Shown piece by piece: positions 46,346 through 53,459 of a DNA stretch of 64,000 bases. This DNA comes from Bermanella sp. WJH001 (GTDB lineage Bacteria; Pseudomonadota; Gammaproteobacteria; Pseudomonadales; Oceanobacteraceae): assembly GCF_030070105.1 (NCBI RefSeq), contig NZ_JASJOO010000006.1, positions 186,001-250,000 of the forward strand, given 5' to 3'. The notes below the pieces were generated by a model. It was not told the origin of the DNA, searched no databases, and was given only the letters and a program-made list of their open reading frames with translations. Positions within the stretch are counted from its first letter, which is position 1; each line of letters starts with the position of its first letter. The translations under genes were made by a program, and so were the position numbers.

Positions 46346-46581
46346 TAGAAGGCCGCACCTGCGGCCGAATTGTAGTTACTACTGGGAATAATGTAGGAGG
46401 GTGTTTGCACGCGACAAGGGCTCAGAGGCTAAACAACAAAAGTTTAAAATGATTTTGTCATACTCGACGTGAGGCACGAACAGATCGTGTATCCATAAAA
46501 TCCCCTTAGTTTGTATGAATCAAAATAGTGAATAAGAAATGACTTTATGAAAAAGAACCACGAAAATATTTAAAGCAAAGA

Positions 46582-46630
46582 TAGGCTTGGTTGATCTAGT
46601 GGTATTTGCTTACCATGGGTGTTTAGATTA
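46582..46630. repeat. Diverged copy of the RAYT element right end
   Basis: TAGGCTTG-TTGATCTAGT-GTAT-TT-CATGGGTGT-GAT matches 25983-26029 at most positions, in the same orientation, with no transposase gene attached. Confidence 0.65.
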
Positions 46631-46682
46631 GTTTTATTGTTTACGGCTTGATTTCCGTAGGCTTTGCAAGAGTGTTGCTTAT

Positions 46683-46945
46683 CTAGTCTTACCCGCGAAG
46701 GTGGGTATCCATTTCCGCAAGTGCGATTTATGAATGTTGCTGAGTATTTGAATAGCTTTAAGATTCAACGCTTTTGCTAGCACGGTTTTCTTTCTTGGGG
46801 TTGCACCCCAACCCCCGCTTCGCGCCTAACTATCCACGGCAGGCATCTTATATATCTAATTAGGCTTTGGTTGTTGCCGCGGATAAATGGCGCATTGTGT
46901 TATCGTTTCGGGCTTGGTTTACTGTAGGTTCAAAATCGACTTTGT
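46683..46945 (+). repeat. Structured repeat family, copy R3
   Basis: The closest relative of R1. It contains the ACCCGCGAAGGTGGGT hairpin, CGCAAGTGCG, the shared GTTGCTGAGTATTTGAATAG block, TTGCTAGCACGG, the GGGGTTGCACCCC hairpin and CCCGCTTCGCGCC, then TATCCACGGCA with TTGCCGCGGATA as inverted arms, and GCGCATTGTGTTATCG. Confidence 0.78.
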
Positions 46946-46992
46946 AATTCACTTATATTTATTGGTGCAATAGATGTAGGTTGTAGATAATG

Positions 46993-47022
46993 AGCTTTAG
47001 TACCTTGCAAGGTACTAAAGCT
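46993..47022. promoter_or_regulatory. Perfect 30 bp palindrome
   Basis: AGCTTTAGTACCTTG followed directly by its exact reverse complement, 35 bases before the ATG at 47058. The centre CCTTGCAAGG recurs in part at 47021-47030. No T-run follows. It is a candidate operator for a dimeric regulator, or a transcript hairpin. Confidence 0.7.
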
Positions 47023-47057
47023 TGCAAGGTCTTATGATTAAAATGTTAGAGGGCTCC

Positions 47058-47954
47058 ATGAAAATCAATAGTGATCTGATGGTTGATATTAATGAAGAGC
47101 TTAGTAAAAGTAATATTGAGCATAGCTTTAGGCCTCTTCGGGCAATCGCATTAGCTTCAGATAAATTAGGAATTAGCATTTCTATTCCTTCAGCTGAGGC
47201 AGACTTTATATTCCGGTGGTATGAATTTAATGGAAAACCAGGCAGCCAGTTACAAGGCCATTTTCACCAAGGCTTATATTACTTTGATTCTGAGTTTTGG
47301 TCTGTAAGCATTCCACTTATTTATGGGCAAATTGAAGTTAATTCATTGGAAGCTCTCCATAATATGCCCTCCAATACCAAGGCATCACTTACTAAAAACA
47401 ATAAAACTCTATGGGATTACGTTATCTATTGGGCAGATTGCATTGATTTTGGGTATGCCTATGATGACCTTCGTAAAAGTAAAGAATTTGATACGTTTGG
47501 GATTAACCTGTTAAACGCAGGTTACGAAGAATTATCATCAGCAACATCCCTATTACTGGAATCTAGACCAAATAAACGAGCAATAATGAATTGTAGGATG
47601 GCCACGGAGATGCTGTTAAAGAGTTTTATTTGCTTAAAAGAAGGGCTGTCGGAGACGCAGGCGAAAAAATTAGGTCATGATCTATCAAAGCTGCTAGATA
47701 AATTTATTGATTGTTCCGGTTATGATCATCTTAAAAAAATAAAGCCGCTCCTATCAGTGTTTCCTAGTATTCATGAGCGCTATAGCGAACAAACAGCTAC
47801 ACACGCAAAGATATTTGATGCATATTGTTTTGCACAATCTATTGGTGCATTAATTGCGAGAGAGTTTACCGATAGAGATACTTTGTCCCAAATAATGCCC
47901 TCTAACAATCATATGCAGCCACCATTATTATTGCGCCAGTTAACGCGGCGTTAG
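47058..47954 (+). CDS. Orphan hypothetical protein with attC-like 3' end
   Basis: I choose the ATG at 47058 because GAGGG lies just before it; ATGs at 47034 and 47043 and a TTG at 47022 are alternatives. The 298-residue product has a mixed N-terminal part with aromatic residues (FRWYEFNGKPGSQLQGHFHQGLYYFDSEFWS). A helical C-terminal half (KRAIMNCRMATEMLLKSFICLKEGL...KKLGHDLSKLLDKFID) resembles HEPN-type helices, though I do not see a clear RxxxxH nuclease motif. The last residues (SNNHMQPPLLLRQLTRR) are read from an integron attC-like sequence. AT-rich and flanked by repeats, it is probably horizontally acquired. Confidence 0.6.
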   Translation: MKINSDLMVDINEELSKSNIEHSFRPLRAIALASDKLGISISIPSAEADFIFRWYEFNGKPGSQLQGHFHQGLYYFDSEFWSVSIPLIYGQIEVNSLEALHNMPSNTKASLTKNNKTLWDYVIYWADCIDFGYAYDDLRKSKEFDTFGINLLNAGYEELSSATSLLLESRPNKRAIMNCRMATEMLLKSFICLKEGLSETQAKKLGHDLSKLLDKFIDCSGYDHLKKIKPLLSVFPSIHERYSEQTATHAKIFDAYCFAQSIGALIAREFTDRDTLSQIMPSNNHMQPPLLLRQLTRR

Positions 47955-47957
47955 TTT
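47901..47957 (+). repeat. Integron attC-like recombination site (degenerate)
   Basis: TCTAACAATCATATGCAGCC at the left and GCGGCGTTAGTTT at the right give the CTAAC...GTTAG core pair and the AATCATATGCAGCC arm common in cassette attC sites of marine gammaproteobacteria. The right arm does not complement the left well, so the site is decayed. It overlaps the 3' end of the coding frame, including its stop. Confidence 0.5.
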
Positions 47958-48179
47958 CACTCAATAAACCGCAAACCAAATCCGTATCGATAACAACATG
48001 CGATTTCAGAGCACCGCTACAACCAAAGTGTTTTGATATACCCATAAGAGACGAGCGGTGTGATGTATGAGCAAAGAGGGGGGTGGGGATACTTCCCCAC
48101 AAGAAAAAACCGTGCTAGCAAAGTCTGCGAATCTTGCGACCATTTAAATAATTCAACATGTCTAAACAACGCACTTGCG
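47958..48179 (-). repeat. Structured repeat family, inverted copy R4
   Basis: Read on the minus strand it has CGCAAGTGCGTTG, TTTGCTAGCACGGTTTTTTC, the stem-forming GTGGGGAAGTATCCCCAC, CCCCCTCTTTGCTCATACATC, CACACCGCT with AGCGGTGCT, and GTTGTTATCGATACGG. Most like R2. Confidence 0.72.
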
Positions 48180-48302
48180 TTAAAAAAAGTCTCAAAATTC
48201 AAACGAGAAATGGATTCCGGTTTGCTCGTTCCTCGCAACCGGAATGACGGCATAATTGACATGTTTAAATTGTTGACAGTAATACTTAAGCCCCTGCATC
48301 CT

Positions 48303-48386
48303 GTCTAACGTCTAACGTCTAACGTCTAACGTCTAACGTCTAACGTCTAACGTCTAACGTCTAACGTCTAACGTCTAACGTCTAAC
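48303..48386. repeat. Twelve perfect tandem copies of GTCTAAC
   Basis: 84 bases of uninterrupted 7 bp units (GTTAGAC on the maf strand), ending one base before the maf stop codon at 48388-48390. Such heptamer arrays expand and contract by slippage; length change here would alter only the maf 3' untranslated region. Confidence 0.97.
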
Positions 48387-48387
48387 G

Positions 48388-48966
48388 TCAAATCACATTC
48401 ACCCCAAATTCATCCAACATTTTAATAAGCTGAATCAACGGCAAACCAATTAAGGTATTCGGATCATTACCTTCTAAACGCTCAAACAAACTAATGCCTA
48501 AACCTTCCGATTTAAAGCTACCTGCGCAGTTATACGGCTCTTCTTTTTTAAGGTAGTTCTCAATTTCGCTATCCGTTAGTTGGCGGAAGTAAACGTAGAA
48601 GGGTTCAACAGTTTCTTGGTATTGATTGGTGCCGGCATTAAACACACATAGGCTGGTATAAAATGTGACGGTGCGACCGCTGGCATTTCTTAATTGCGCA
48701 AATGCGTTTTCAAAGTCACCGGGTTTGCCAATGATTTGCCCGTCGAGCGTGGCGCATTGGTCGGATGCAATGATAATGGATTGCGGGTGACGTTCAGCAA
48801 TGGCTTGTGCCTTGGCTTTGGCTAGGCGTGCCACCATGTCTTTAGGGTGTTCACCCTTTAGTGGGGTTTCGTCGATATCTGGGCTGTCGCAGTCAAAGCT
48901 TAAATCGAGCTTTTCTAACAGGGCTTTACGGTAAGGTGAGCTTGAACCTAAAACTAAACGGGCCAT
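48388..48966 (-). CDS. Maf family nucleotide pyrophosphatase (YceF type)
   Basis: A 192-residue Maf protein that hydrolyses non-canonical nucleoside triphosphates. SSSPYRKALLEKL and SPDIDETP at the N-terminus, IIIASDQCATLDGQIIGKPG, and YNCAGSFKSEGLGISLFERLEGNDPNTLIGLPLIQLIKML at the C-terminus fit the YceF (7-methyl-GTP pyrophosphatase) subgroup, which has SDQ where YhdE-type proteins have ADT. In E. coli yceF neighbours the yceD-rpmF-plsX genes; that context is absent. The gene ends against a heptamer repeat array. Confidence 0.92.
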   Translation of the reverse strand: MARLVLGSSSPYRKALLEKLDLSFDCDSPDIDETPLKGEHPKDMVARLAKAKAQAIAERHPQSIIIASDQCATLDGQIIGKPGDFENAFAQLRNASGRTVTFYTSLCVFNAGTNQYQETVEPFYVYFRQLTDSEIENYLKKEEPYNCAGSFKSEGLGISLFERLEGNDPNTLIGLPLIQLIKMLDEFGVNVI

Positions 48967-49016
48967 ATTTATCTGCCAAATTACAAAATTTGGCTAAGTG
49001 TACGGGATTTTGGGCA

Positions 49017-49048
49017 AAAAAAAACAGGCCGTAAGGCCTGTTCTTATT
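49017..49048 (-). terminator. Terminator of sodB
   Basis: On the minus strand AACAGGCC and GGCCTGTT form a stem with loop TTAC, followed by eight T. Confidence 0.9.
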
Positions 49049-49065
49049 TTAGACTGGGGTCTAAA

Positions 49066-49650
49066 TTACTTAGCGAAGTTTTCGTTCGCGAAGTCCCAGT
49101 TTACTAGCGCCCAGAAACCTTTTAGGTAATCAGGACGTACGTTGCGGTAATCAATGTAGTAAGCGTGTTCCCATAGATCAACTGTGATCAAAGGTGTTAC
49201 GCCATCTTCAGTGATTGGAGTCGCTGCGTTAGAAGTGTTAACGATGGCTAAAGAGCCGTCAGCGTTTTTCACTAACCAAGTCCAGCTAGAACCGAAGTTG
49301 TTCACTGCTGAATCGTTGAATTTAGCTTGGAATTCTTCGAAAGAACCAAAAGCAGCATTGATTGCATCAGCAACTGCGCCAGTAGGAGCACCGCCGCCGT
49401 TAGGGCTTAGGCTGTTCCAGTAAAAAGTGTGGTTCCAGATTTGAGCAGCGTTGTTGAAAATACCACCAGAAGAGGTTTTAACGATTTCTTCTAGAGACTT
49501 GCTCGCAAGCTCAGTACCTTCTACTAGGCCGTTAAGCTTAGTTACGTAGGTGTTGTGGTGTTTGCCGTGGTGAAAATCAAGGGTCTCAGCGGAGATATGT
49601 GGCTCTAAAGCATCTTTTGCATAAGGTAGTGCTGGTAGTTCGAATGCCAT
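49066..49650 (-). CDS. sodB: Iron superoxide dismutase
   Basis: A 194-residue enzyme that dismutates superoxide. Metal ligands are His in [13 protein letters not shown], His in [11 protein letters not shown], Asp and His in [13 protein letters not shown]. The [11 protein letters not shown] and GSSWTWLV motifs with a Gln in NAAQ position mark the iron type. N-terminal [18 protein letters not shown] is standard. Single gene with terminator. Confidence 0.96.
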   Translation of the reverse strand: MAFELPALPYAKDALEPHISAETLDFHHGKHHNTYVTKLNGLVEGTELASKSLEEIVKTSSGGIFNNAAQIWNHTFYWNSLSPNGGGAPTGAVADAINAAFGSFEEFQAKFNDSAVNNFGSSWTWLVKNADGSLAIVNTSNAATPITEDGVTPLITVDLWEHAYYIDYRNVRPDYLKGFWALVNWDFANENFAK

Positions 49651-49885
49651 GTTGGGCTCCCGTTATTTTTGGTGTGGACTCTCATCATCAATACTTATGA
49701 GGTGTACATCATAAGTACCTAAAAATAGGTGGATGAATAATAGCACTAGAATCCATGGCTTTCTATTGATCACCGGCACAAATGAATTGTTCTGTGTGAA
49801 CAATTTAACCAAAACACAGACACTGACTTGCCAAAAATCCACTAACTGCCACAATAGCGAAAACTCAAGATAATCGTAAACCCCT

Positions 49886-50638
49886 ATGAATAAAGATAAA
49901 GAGCCAGAACAGTTAGCGTCTATTGCACTTAGCCGAGAGGAAATTGCCAGTCGTCAGCGCACTGCGGGTAAACTGAAACCACCCTCATCAAATACTACAT
50001 CTACAAATGCGCCAAAGGTTTTGTGGGCATTAGTGGTTTTTGCCCTTGTTTTTTGTGTGGCTTTATTGGTGGAGCTTTATAGCGTTAAGCAGCAATCAGA
50101 GTTGCAATTGCAGGCGTTAACTATTTTACAAGAGAAGTTAACATCAACAGATGAACAAGCGAATTTATCGGTTGATGCGGTGAAAATTTTATTGCGTGAG
50201 CAAGACCATGAAATTAGAAAATTATGGGATCTGGCTAATAAGCGAAATAAGGTTGATATCAGCAAAAATGCGGACCGATTAAACGATCAAAGTAAGTTGT
50301 TAACCAAGCACGCTGGCAAAATTGATTTGTTGAATAAAGAGTTAGATAAAACTGAAAAACTGTTGTGTAGTGTCAGTACATCAAACAAACAAACTCAAGA
50401 CAGTGTGAAAACCATAAAAAGTGAATTAGAGCAGTCAAAAACCAATGTGTTACTGCTTGAGACCAAATTGGATTCAGGTTTGTCAGGTTTACCAAAAAAT
50501 GTGGGTAAAACCCTAGAAGATCACGACAAAGGCATTAAAGCTATGGATGCTACGCGCTTGCAATTAATGCGCAGGATTCAAGCACTTGAAAAAGAAATCA
50601 AAGCACTTAAGGCGCCAGCCCCCGCAGCACAACCTTAA
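49886..50638 (+). CDS. Membrane-anchored coiled-coil protein
   Basis: 250 residues. A charged N-terminal part (LASIALSREEIASRQRTAGKL), one membrane segment at residues about 50-70 (VLWALVVFALVFCVALLVELY), then a long heptad-patterned periplasmic helix rich in Lys/Leu/Gln/Glu. It ends with a Pro/Ala tail. The topology suggests an envelope tether or scaffold. No family recognised. A terminator follows directly. Confidence 0.7.
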   Translation: MNKDKEPEQLASIALSREEIASRQRTAGKLKPPSSNTTSTNAPKVLWALVVFALVFCVALLVELYSVKQQSELQLQALTILQEKLTSTDEQANLSVDAVKILLREQDHEIRKLWDLANKRNKVDISKNADRLNDQSKLLTKHAGKIDLLNKELDKTEKLLCSVSTSNKQTQDSVKTIKSELEQSKTNVLLLETKLDSGLSGLPKNVGKTLEDHDKGIKAMDATRLQLMRRIQALEKEIKALKAPAPAAQP

Positions 50639-50653
50639 TGACGTGAATTCAAC

Positions 50654-50678
50654 AAAGCCCTTAATGGGCTTTTTTTTG
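50654..50678 (+). terminator. Terminator of the coiled-coil gene
   Basis: AAAGCCC and GGGCTTT with loop TTAAT, followed by eight T. It ends ten bases before the next ATG. Confidence 0.9.
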
Positions 50679-50687
50679 GATGAAAAA

Positions 50688-51581
50688 ATGGATAGCAGAT
50701 TCGAAACGCACCTTGCGCTGCCGTGTTTTAAACATTTTGATGAGTTTTCTGATGCGGTTTTATCACAAGATAAATCTCATAGCATGGATGTGGCGTTAAA
50801 TATTGGACTGCGCTGTGTAAATTTATCCCAAGGGTTTGCGGTGGCGTATCGTTGTGCGCTGCAAGCTTTAGTGCCGCAATTAAACCAAACACAATGGGCG
50901 GCCATGTGTGTGACAGAGCAGCAGGGAAATCATCCGCGTCATATCCAAACTCAACTTTATTCAGATGGCACGGTGAGCGGTGAAAAGAGCTTTGTGTCAA
51001 TGGCTGGTTTAGCACAACAGTTACTTGTGATTGCGAAAGATACCGGCATTCAAACCCATGATGCTCGCCCGGTACTAAAAGCAGTATTGGTGGATACGAA
51101 TCAAACCCAAGTAAAAATAGATAAAATGCCCGCCATGAAAATGCTGGCCGATATTCCTCACGGTCGTTTGAGTCTAGAACATGCGAGCTGCGAAGTTTTA
51201 GAGGGCGATGGTTATGCGCAGTACAGCAAAGTATTTAGAGTGCTTGAGGATGCGCATATTTTAATGGCAGCCAGTGCCTTTATTTTGAATACGGCTTATA
51301 GGGCCGGGCAGGTGGATGTGGTTGCCAAAGCACTGTCAATTATTGGTCTATTAAAAGGCATGGATTTGAATGCAGGGCCTTGGGTGCATATACAATTAGC
51401 ACAGGCATTTGAGCAGTTTTTAACGTTAAGTAATGTGTTTGAAGAGGGTTTATCTGTTTATGATGAAACGCTTGCGCAGGCTTGGCTGGCGGATAAAAAA
51501 TTATTTGCCATTGCCTCTGGTGCGCGCCAAGCACGCACCGAAAAGGCCATGAGTTGGCTTAAAGCTAAGGGCGAGGAGTAG
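50688..51581 (+). CDS. Acyl-CoA dehydrogenase-like protein
   Basis: The ATG at 50688 (MDSRFETHLALPCF) is preferred, since the earlier in-frame ATG lies inside the terminator. The 297-residue product resembles the middle and C-terminal domains of acyl-CoA dehydrogenases: a beta-rich GTVSGEKSFVSMAGLAQQLLVIA segment, then VFRVLEDAHILMAASAFILNTAYRAG and a helical C-terminus. It is shorter than true dehydrogenases (about 380) and I do not see the catalytic Glu context, so enzymatic activity is uncertain. Its 3' end overlaps the convergent gene by 17 bases. Confidence 0.65.
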   Translation: MDSRFETHLALPCFKHFDEFSDAVLSQDKSHSMDVALNIGLRCVNLSQGFAVAYRCALQALVPQLNQTQWAAMCVTEQQGNHPRHIQTQLYSDGTVSGEKSFVSMAGLAQQLLVIAKDTGIQTHDARPVLKAVLVDTNQTQVKIDKMPAMKMLADIPHGRLSLEHASCEVLEGDGYAQYSKVFRVLEDAHILMAASAFILNTAYRAGQVDVVAKALSIIGLLKGMDLNAGPWVHIQLAQAFEQFLTLSNVFEEGLSVYDETLAQAWLADKKLFAIASGARQARTEKAMSWLKAKGEE

Positions 51582-52005
51582 AAACGAGCCCCCCTTGGTT
51601 TAGCACACCTGTGCTGTAGTGATTACCATAACTGGATTCGTAATAGGTGTTCACTGGAATATTATTTTGTATCTGAATAGCAGGGGCACTGCCTTCTGTC
51701 GGAATACGTTTGCTATCTTTCAGTGATAATAATTCTTCATCTGAGGTATCAGGTATTAATTCAGAGGTTTCACCTTCCATTTCTAAACGCGTGTCATCCA
51801 GTTCATTTAAATCTAAACGATTTAAATCGATACTTTGTGCCGTTGTGCGTTTATATCGATAGGTGCTGCTGTAGTCATAATGATGGGGGCGTTCTTTTGC
51901 TTGGTTAACCGCATCGATTAAGTCATCTGCATAATAGTTATCCATGGGTTCAACCCCAAAACTGTATGCGCTTGCGAATACTAAAATAAATAATAACTTC
52001 TTCAT
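51565..52005 (-). CDS. Secreted STPRP-tail protein 1
   Basis: 146 residues with a signal peptide (MKKLLFILVFASAYSFG). The mature part has YYADDLIDAVNQAKERPHHYDYSSTYRYKRTTAQSIDLNRL, then an acidic disordered middle, and ends GGLVSTPRP. The gene just upstream codes for a paralog with the same segments in the same order and the same last five residues. No family recognised; export is likely, and the fixed C-terminal motif may be a recognition or processing signal. Confidence 0.65.
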   Translation of the reverse strand: MKKLLFILVFASAYSFGVEPMDNYYADDLIDAVNQAKERPHHYDYSSTYRYKRTTAQSIDLNRLDLNELDDTRLEMEGETSELIPDTSDEELLSLKDSKRIPTEGSAPAIQIQNNIPVNTYYESSYGNHYSTGVLNQGGLVSTPRP

Positions 52006-52038
52006 AAATATCTATTCTTATTTTTTGCGACGGTAAGG

Positions 52039-52566
52039 CTAAGGCCTTGGGGTACTGGTGATCGTGCCACTGGTACTTAAGTTATTGGTGGTCACTGTAT
52101 CACCACGAGGGAATTCATGGAATATTTCCTGAATGAATCGTTCGTTATTGGGCGGTATAACAGGAGGGGCTTGCAGAGTAATCGCCGTTTCTTTGTTGGG
52201 GGTAGATTGCTCTAAATTCTTTTGCAGGGTTTGTGCTTGTTCTTCATCGGGTATGGTATCAGGGGTGCTCACCTTACCCGCGGCTGTAGGTTGAAGCGCG
52301 CCTTCTAAGCGTTCTTGTTCGAGTGCTTGAACGCCTAATTTAGGCAAATCAAATGATTTTGACGTAGTGCGGTTGTACCAGTAACGATTAGAGTAATTTA
52401 CATTACGGTCGTTTTGTTTGGCTTCTAATATAGCAGCGTGAATATCATTACCGTAATAATCTTCACCCATGCGAATGTTATCTTCAGCGAGGGCAAAAGG
52501 CAGTAACAAGCATACGGGGAGTACTAACAGCAGAAACTTGCCACTTTTTATTAATATTCGTTCCAT
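52039..52566 (-). CDS. Secreted STPRP-tail protein 2
   Basis: 175 residues with a signal peptide (KFLLLVLPVCLLLPFALA). It shares with its neighbour the pattern YYGNDIHAAILEAKQND....YSNRYWYNRTTSKSFDL, the Leu-Glu-rich segment after it, a disordered Pro/Thr/Gln middle, and the end GTITSTPRP. The 33-base gap to the downstream paralog suggests a two-gene operon from tandem duplication. Function unknown. Confidence 0.65.
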   Translation of the reverse strand: MERILIKSGKFLLLVLPVCLLLPFALAEDNIRMGEDYYGNDIHAAILEAKQNDRNVNYSNRYWYNRTTSKSFDLPKLGVQALEQERLEGALQPTAAGKVSTPDTIPDEEQAQTLQKNLEQSTPNKETAITLQAPPVIPPNNERFIQEIFHEFPRGDTVTTNNLSTSGTITSTPRP

Positions 52567-52677
52567 GATGTAAATTCCAGTCGCACTTATTTTGTTATTT
52601 TTTGTAATTATGTCATCATACCGGAATATTTAAAGCGTGTTACCTCTTAACCGTTAAGAGGCGCATAGAGTCTAGAA

Positions 52678-53373
52678 ATGATAAAAATAATAACAATGAT
52701 TTTTGCAACATTCGTACTAATTAATACGTCTGGTTGTCTGCATATCTACCAATCCCTAGGGCACAATTTTGGTGCTTATATTGCTACCGTTTCGGGTAAA
52801 GAATATTCACAGGTGGGCAATCGCTGGGATTATGAAAATAAAGCACTGCTGTATGTCTATCGCCCTAATAGTCAGTGGGCGGCTGACGAAGTTGAAGCCC
52901 CTAGTTTTTATTTAGAAGACGAGCGCGTGTTTAATATCCGTGCAAATGGCTATACCTGGTTTGAGCTTGAACCTGGTGAATATGAAGTGGTGATGCGTCG
53001 TCCATTGATGGGTCTTGAAGGCATTGCCACCGAAAGTTTTGAATTTGATCTATCGCGCATTGCACAAATGAATCTGTCGGTTGAAGCCGATAAGGTTTAT
53101 TTCTTACGTTATAGTGAAATTGATCCTCCTGAACTTGAACATCAAACCTTAAAAGAAGACATGCCTTTGGGTGATGGCCCGCTGATGTTGGTTTCAACGG
53201 ACCTTGCTCATAGTGAATTAGCAGCCACACGCATGTTGCCAGAAGGTGGCCGTTTTATTAAATCGAAAGGCGCTCTTAGCGAAGATGAGCTAGAAGAAGT
53301 GTTCGATAGTCGTGTCATTGACTTAAGCCAAGAAGAGCCAGAAGACACAAATACCATGAAATGGTGGTGGTAA
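52678..53373 (+). CDS. DUF2846-like lipoprotein
   Basis: 231 residues with a lipoprotein signal (MIKIITMIFATFVLINTSGC, lipobox TSGC). The part LLYVYRPNSQWAA...SFYLEDERVFNIRANGYTWFELEPGEYEVVMR fits DUF2846, a beta-sandwich domain of secreted lipoproteins. The C-terminal 60 residues are acidic and end in three Trp (TMKWWW), which is unusual. Divergent from the STPRP genes. Function unknown. Confidence 0.72.
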   Translation: MIKIITMIFATFVLINTSGCLHIYQSLGHNFGAYIATVSGKEYSQVGNRWDYENKALLYVYRPNSQWAADEVEAPSFYLEDERVFNIRANGYTWFELEPGEYEVVMRRPLMGLEGIATESFEFDLSRIAQMNLSVEADKVYFLRYSEIDPPELEHQTLKEDMPLGDGPLMLVSTDLAHSELAATRMLPEGGRFIKSKGALSEDELEEVFDSRVIDLSQEEPEDTNTMKWWW

Positions 53374-53459
53374 CTGCGTTTGGCGGTTACGTCATTTTAA
53401 GCCACCATGCTACAATACCCACACAACTATTATTCAATTGATTATTGAGAGACCCTGCC

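Noticed and set aside
46150..46452. Plus-strand frame of 100 codons
   Set aside because: It lies in repeat copy R2, the equivalent frame is not kept in the other copies, and Cys/Arg-rich composition speaks against coding.
45700..48179. A functional integron cassette array
   Set aside because: Only one stretch resembles attC, and its arms pair poorly. The other repeats lack paired GTTRRRY/RYYYAAC cores, and no integrase gene is seen.
48060..48308. Frames on both strands between the orphan gene and maf
   Set aside because: They overlap inverted repeat copy R4 and run into the heptamer array; nothing supports translation.
48303..48386. CRISPR array
   Set aside because: The units are 7 bases long with no spacers, and no cas gene is present, so it is a simple tandem repeat.
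50586..50687. Long N-terminus of the acyl-CoA dehydrogenase-like gene
   Set aside because: It overlaps the end of the coiled-coil gene and runs through a strong terminator; the ATG at 50688 is the sensible start.
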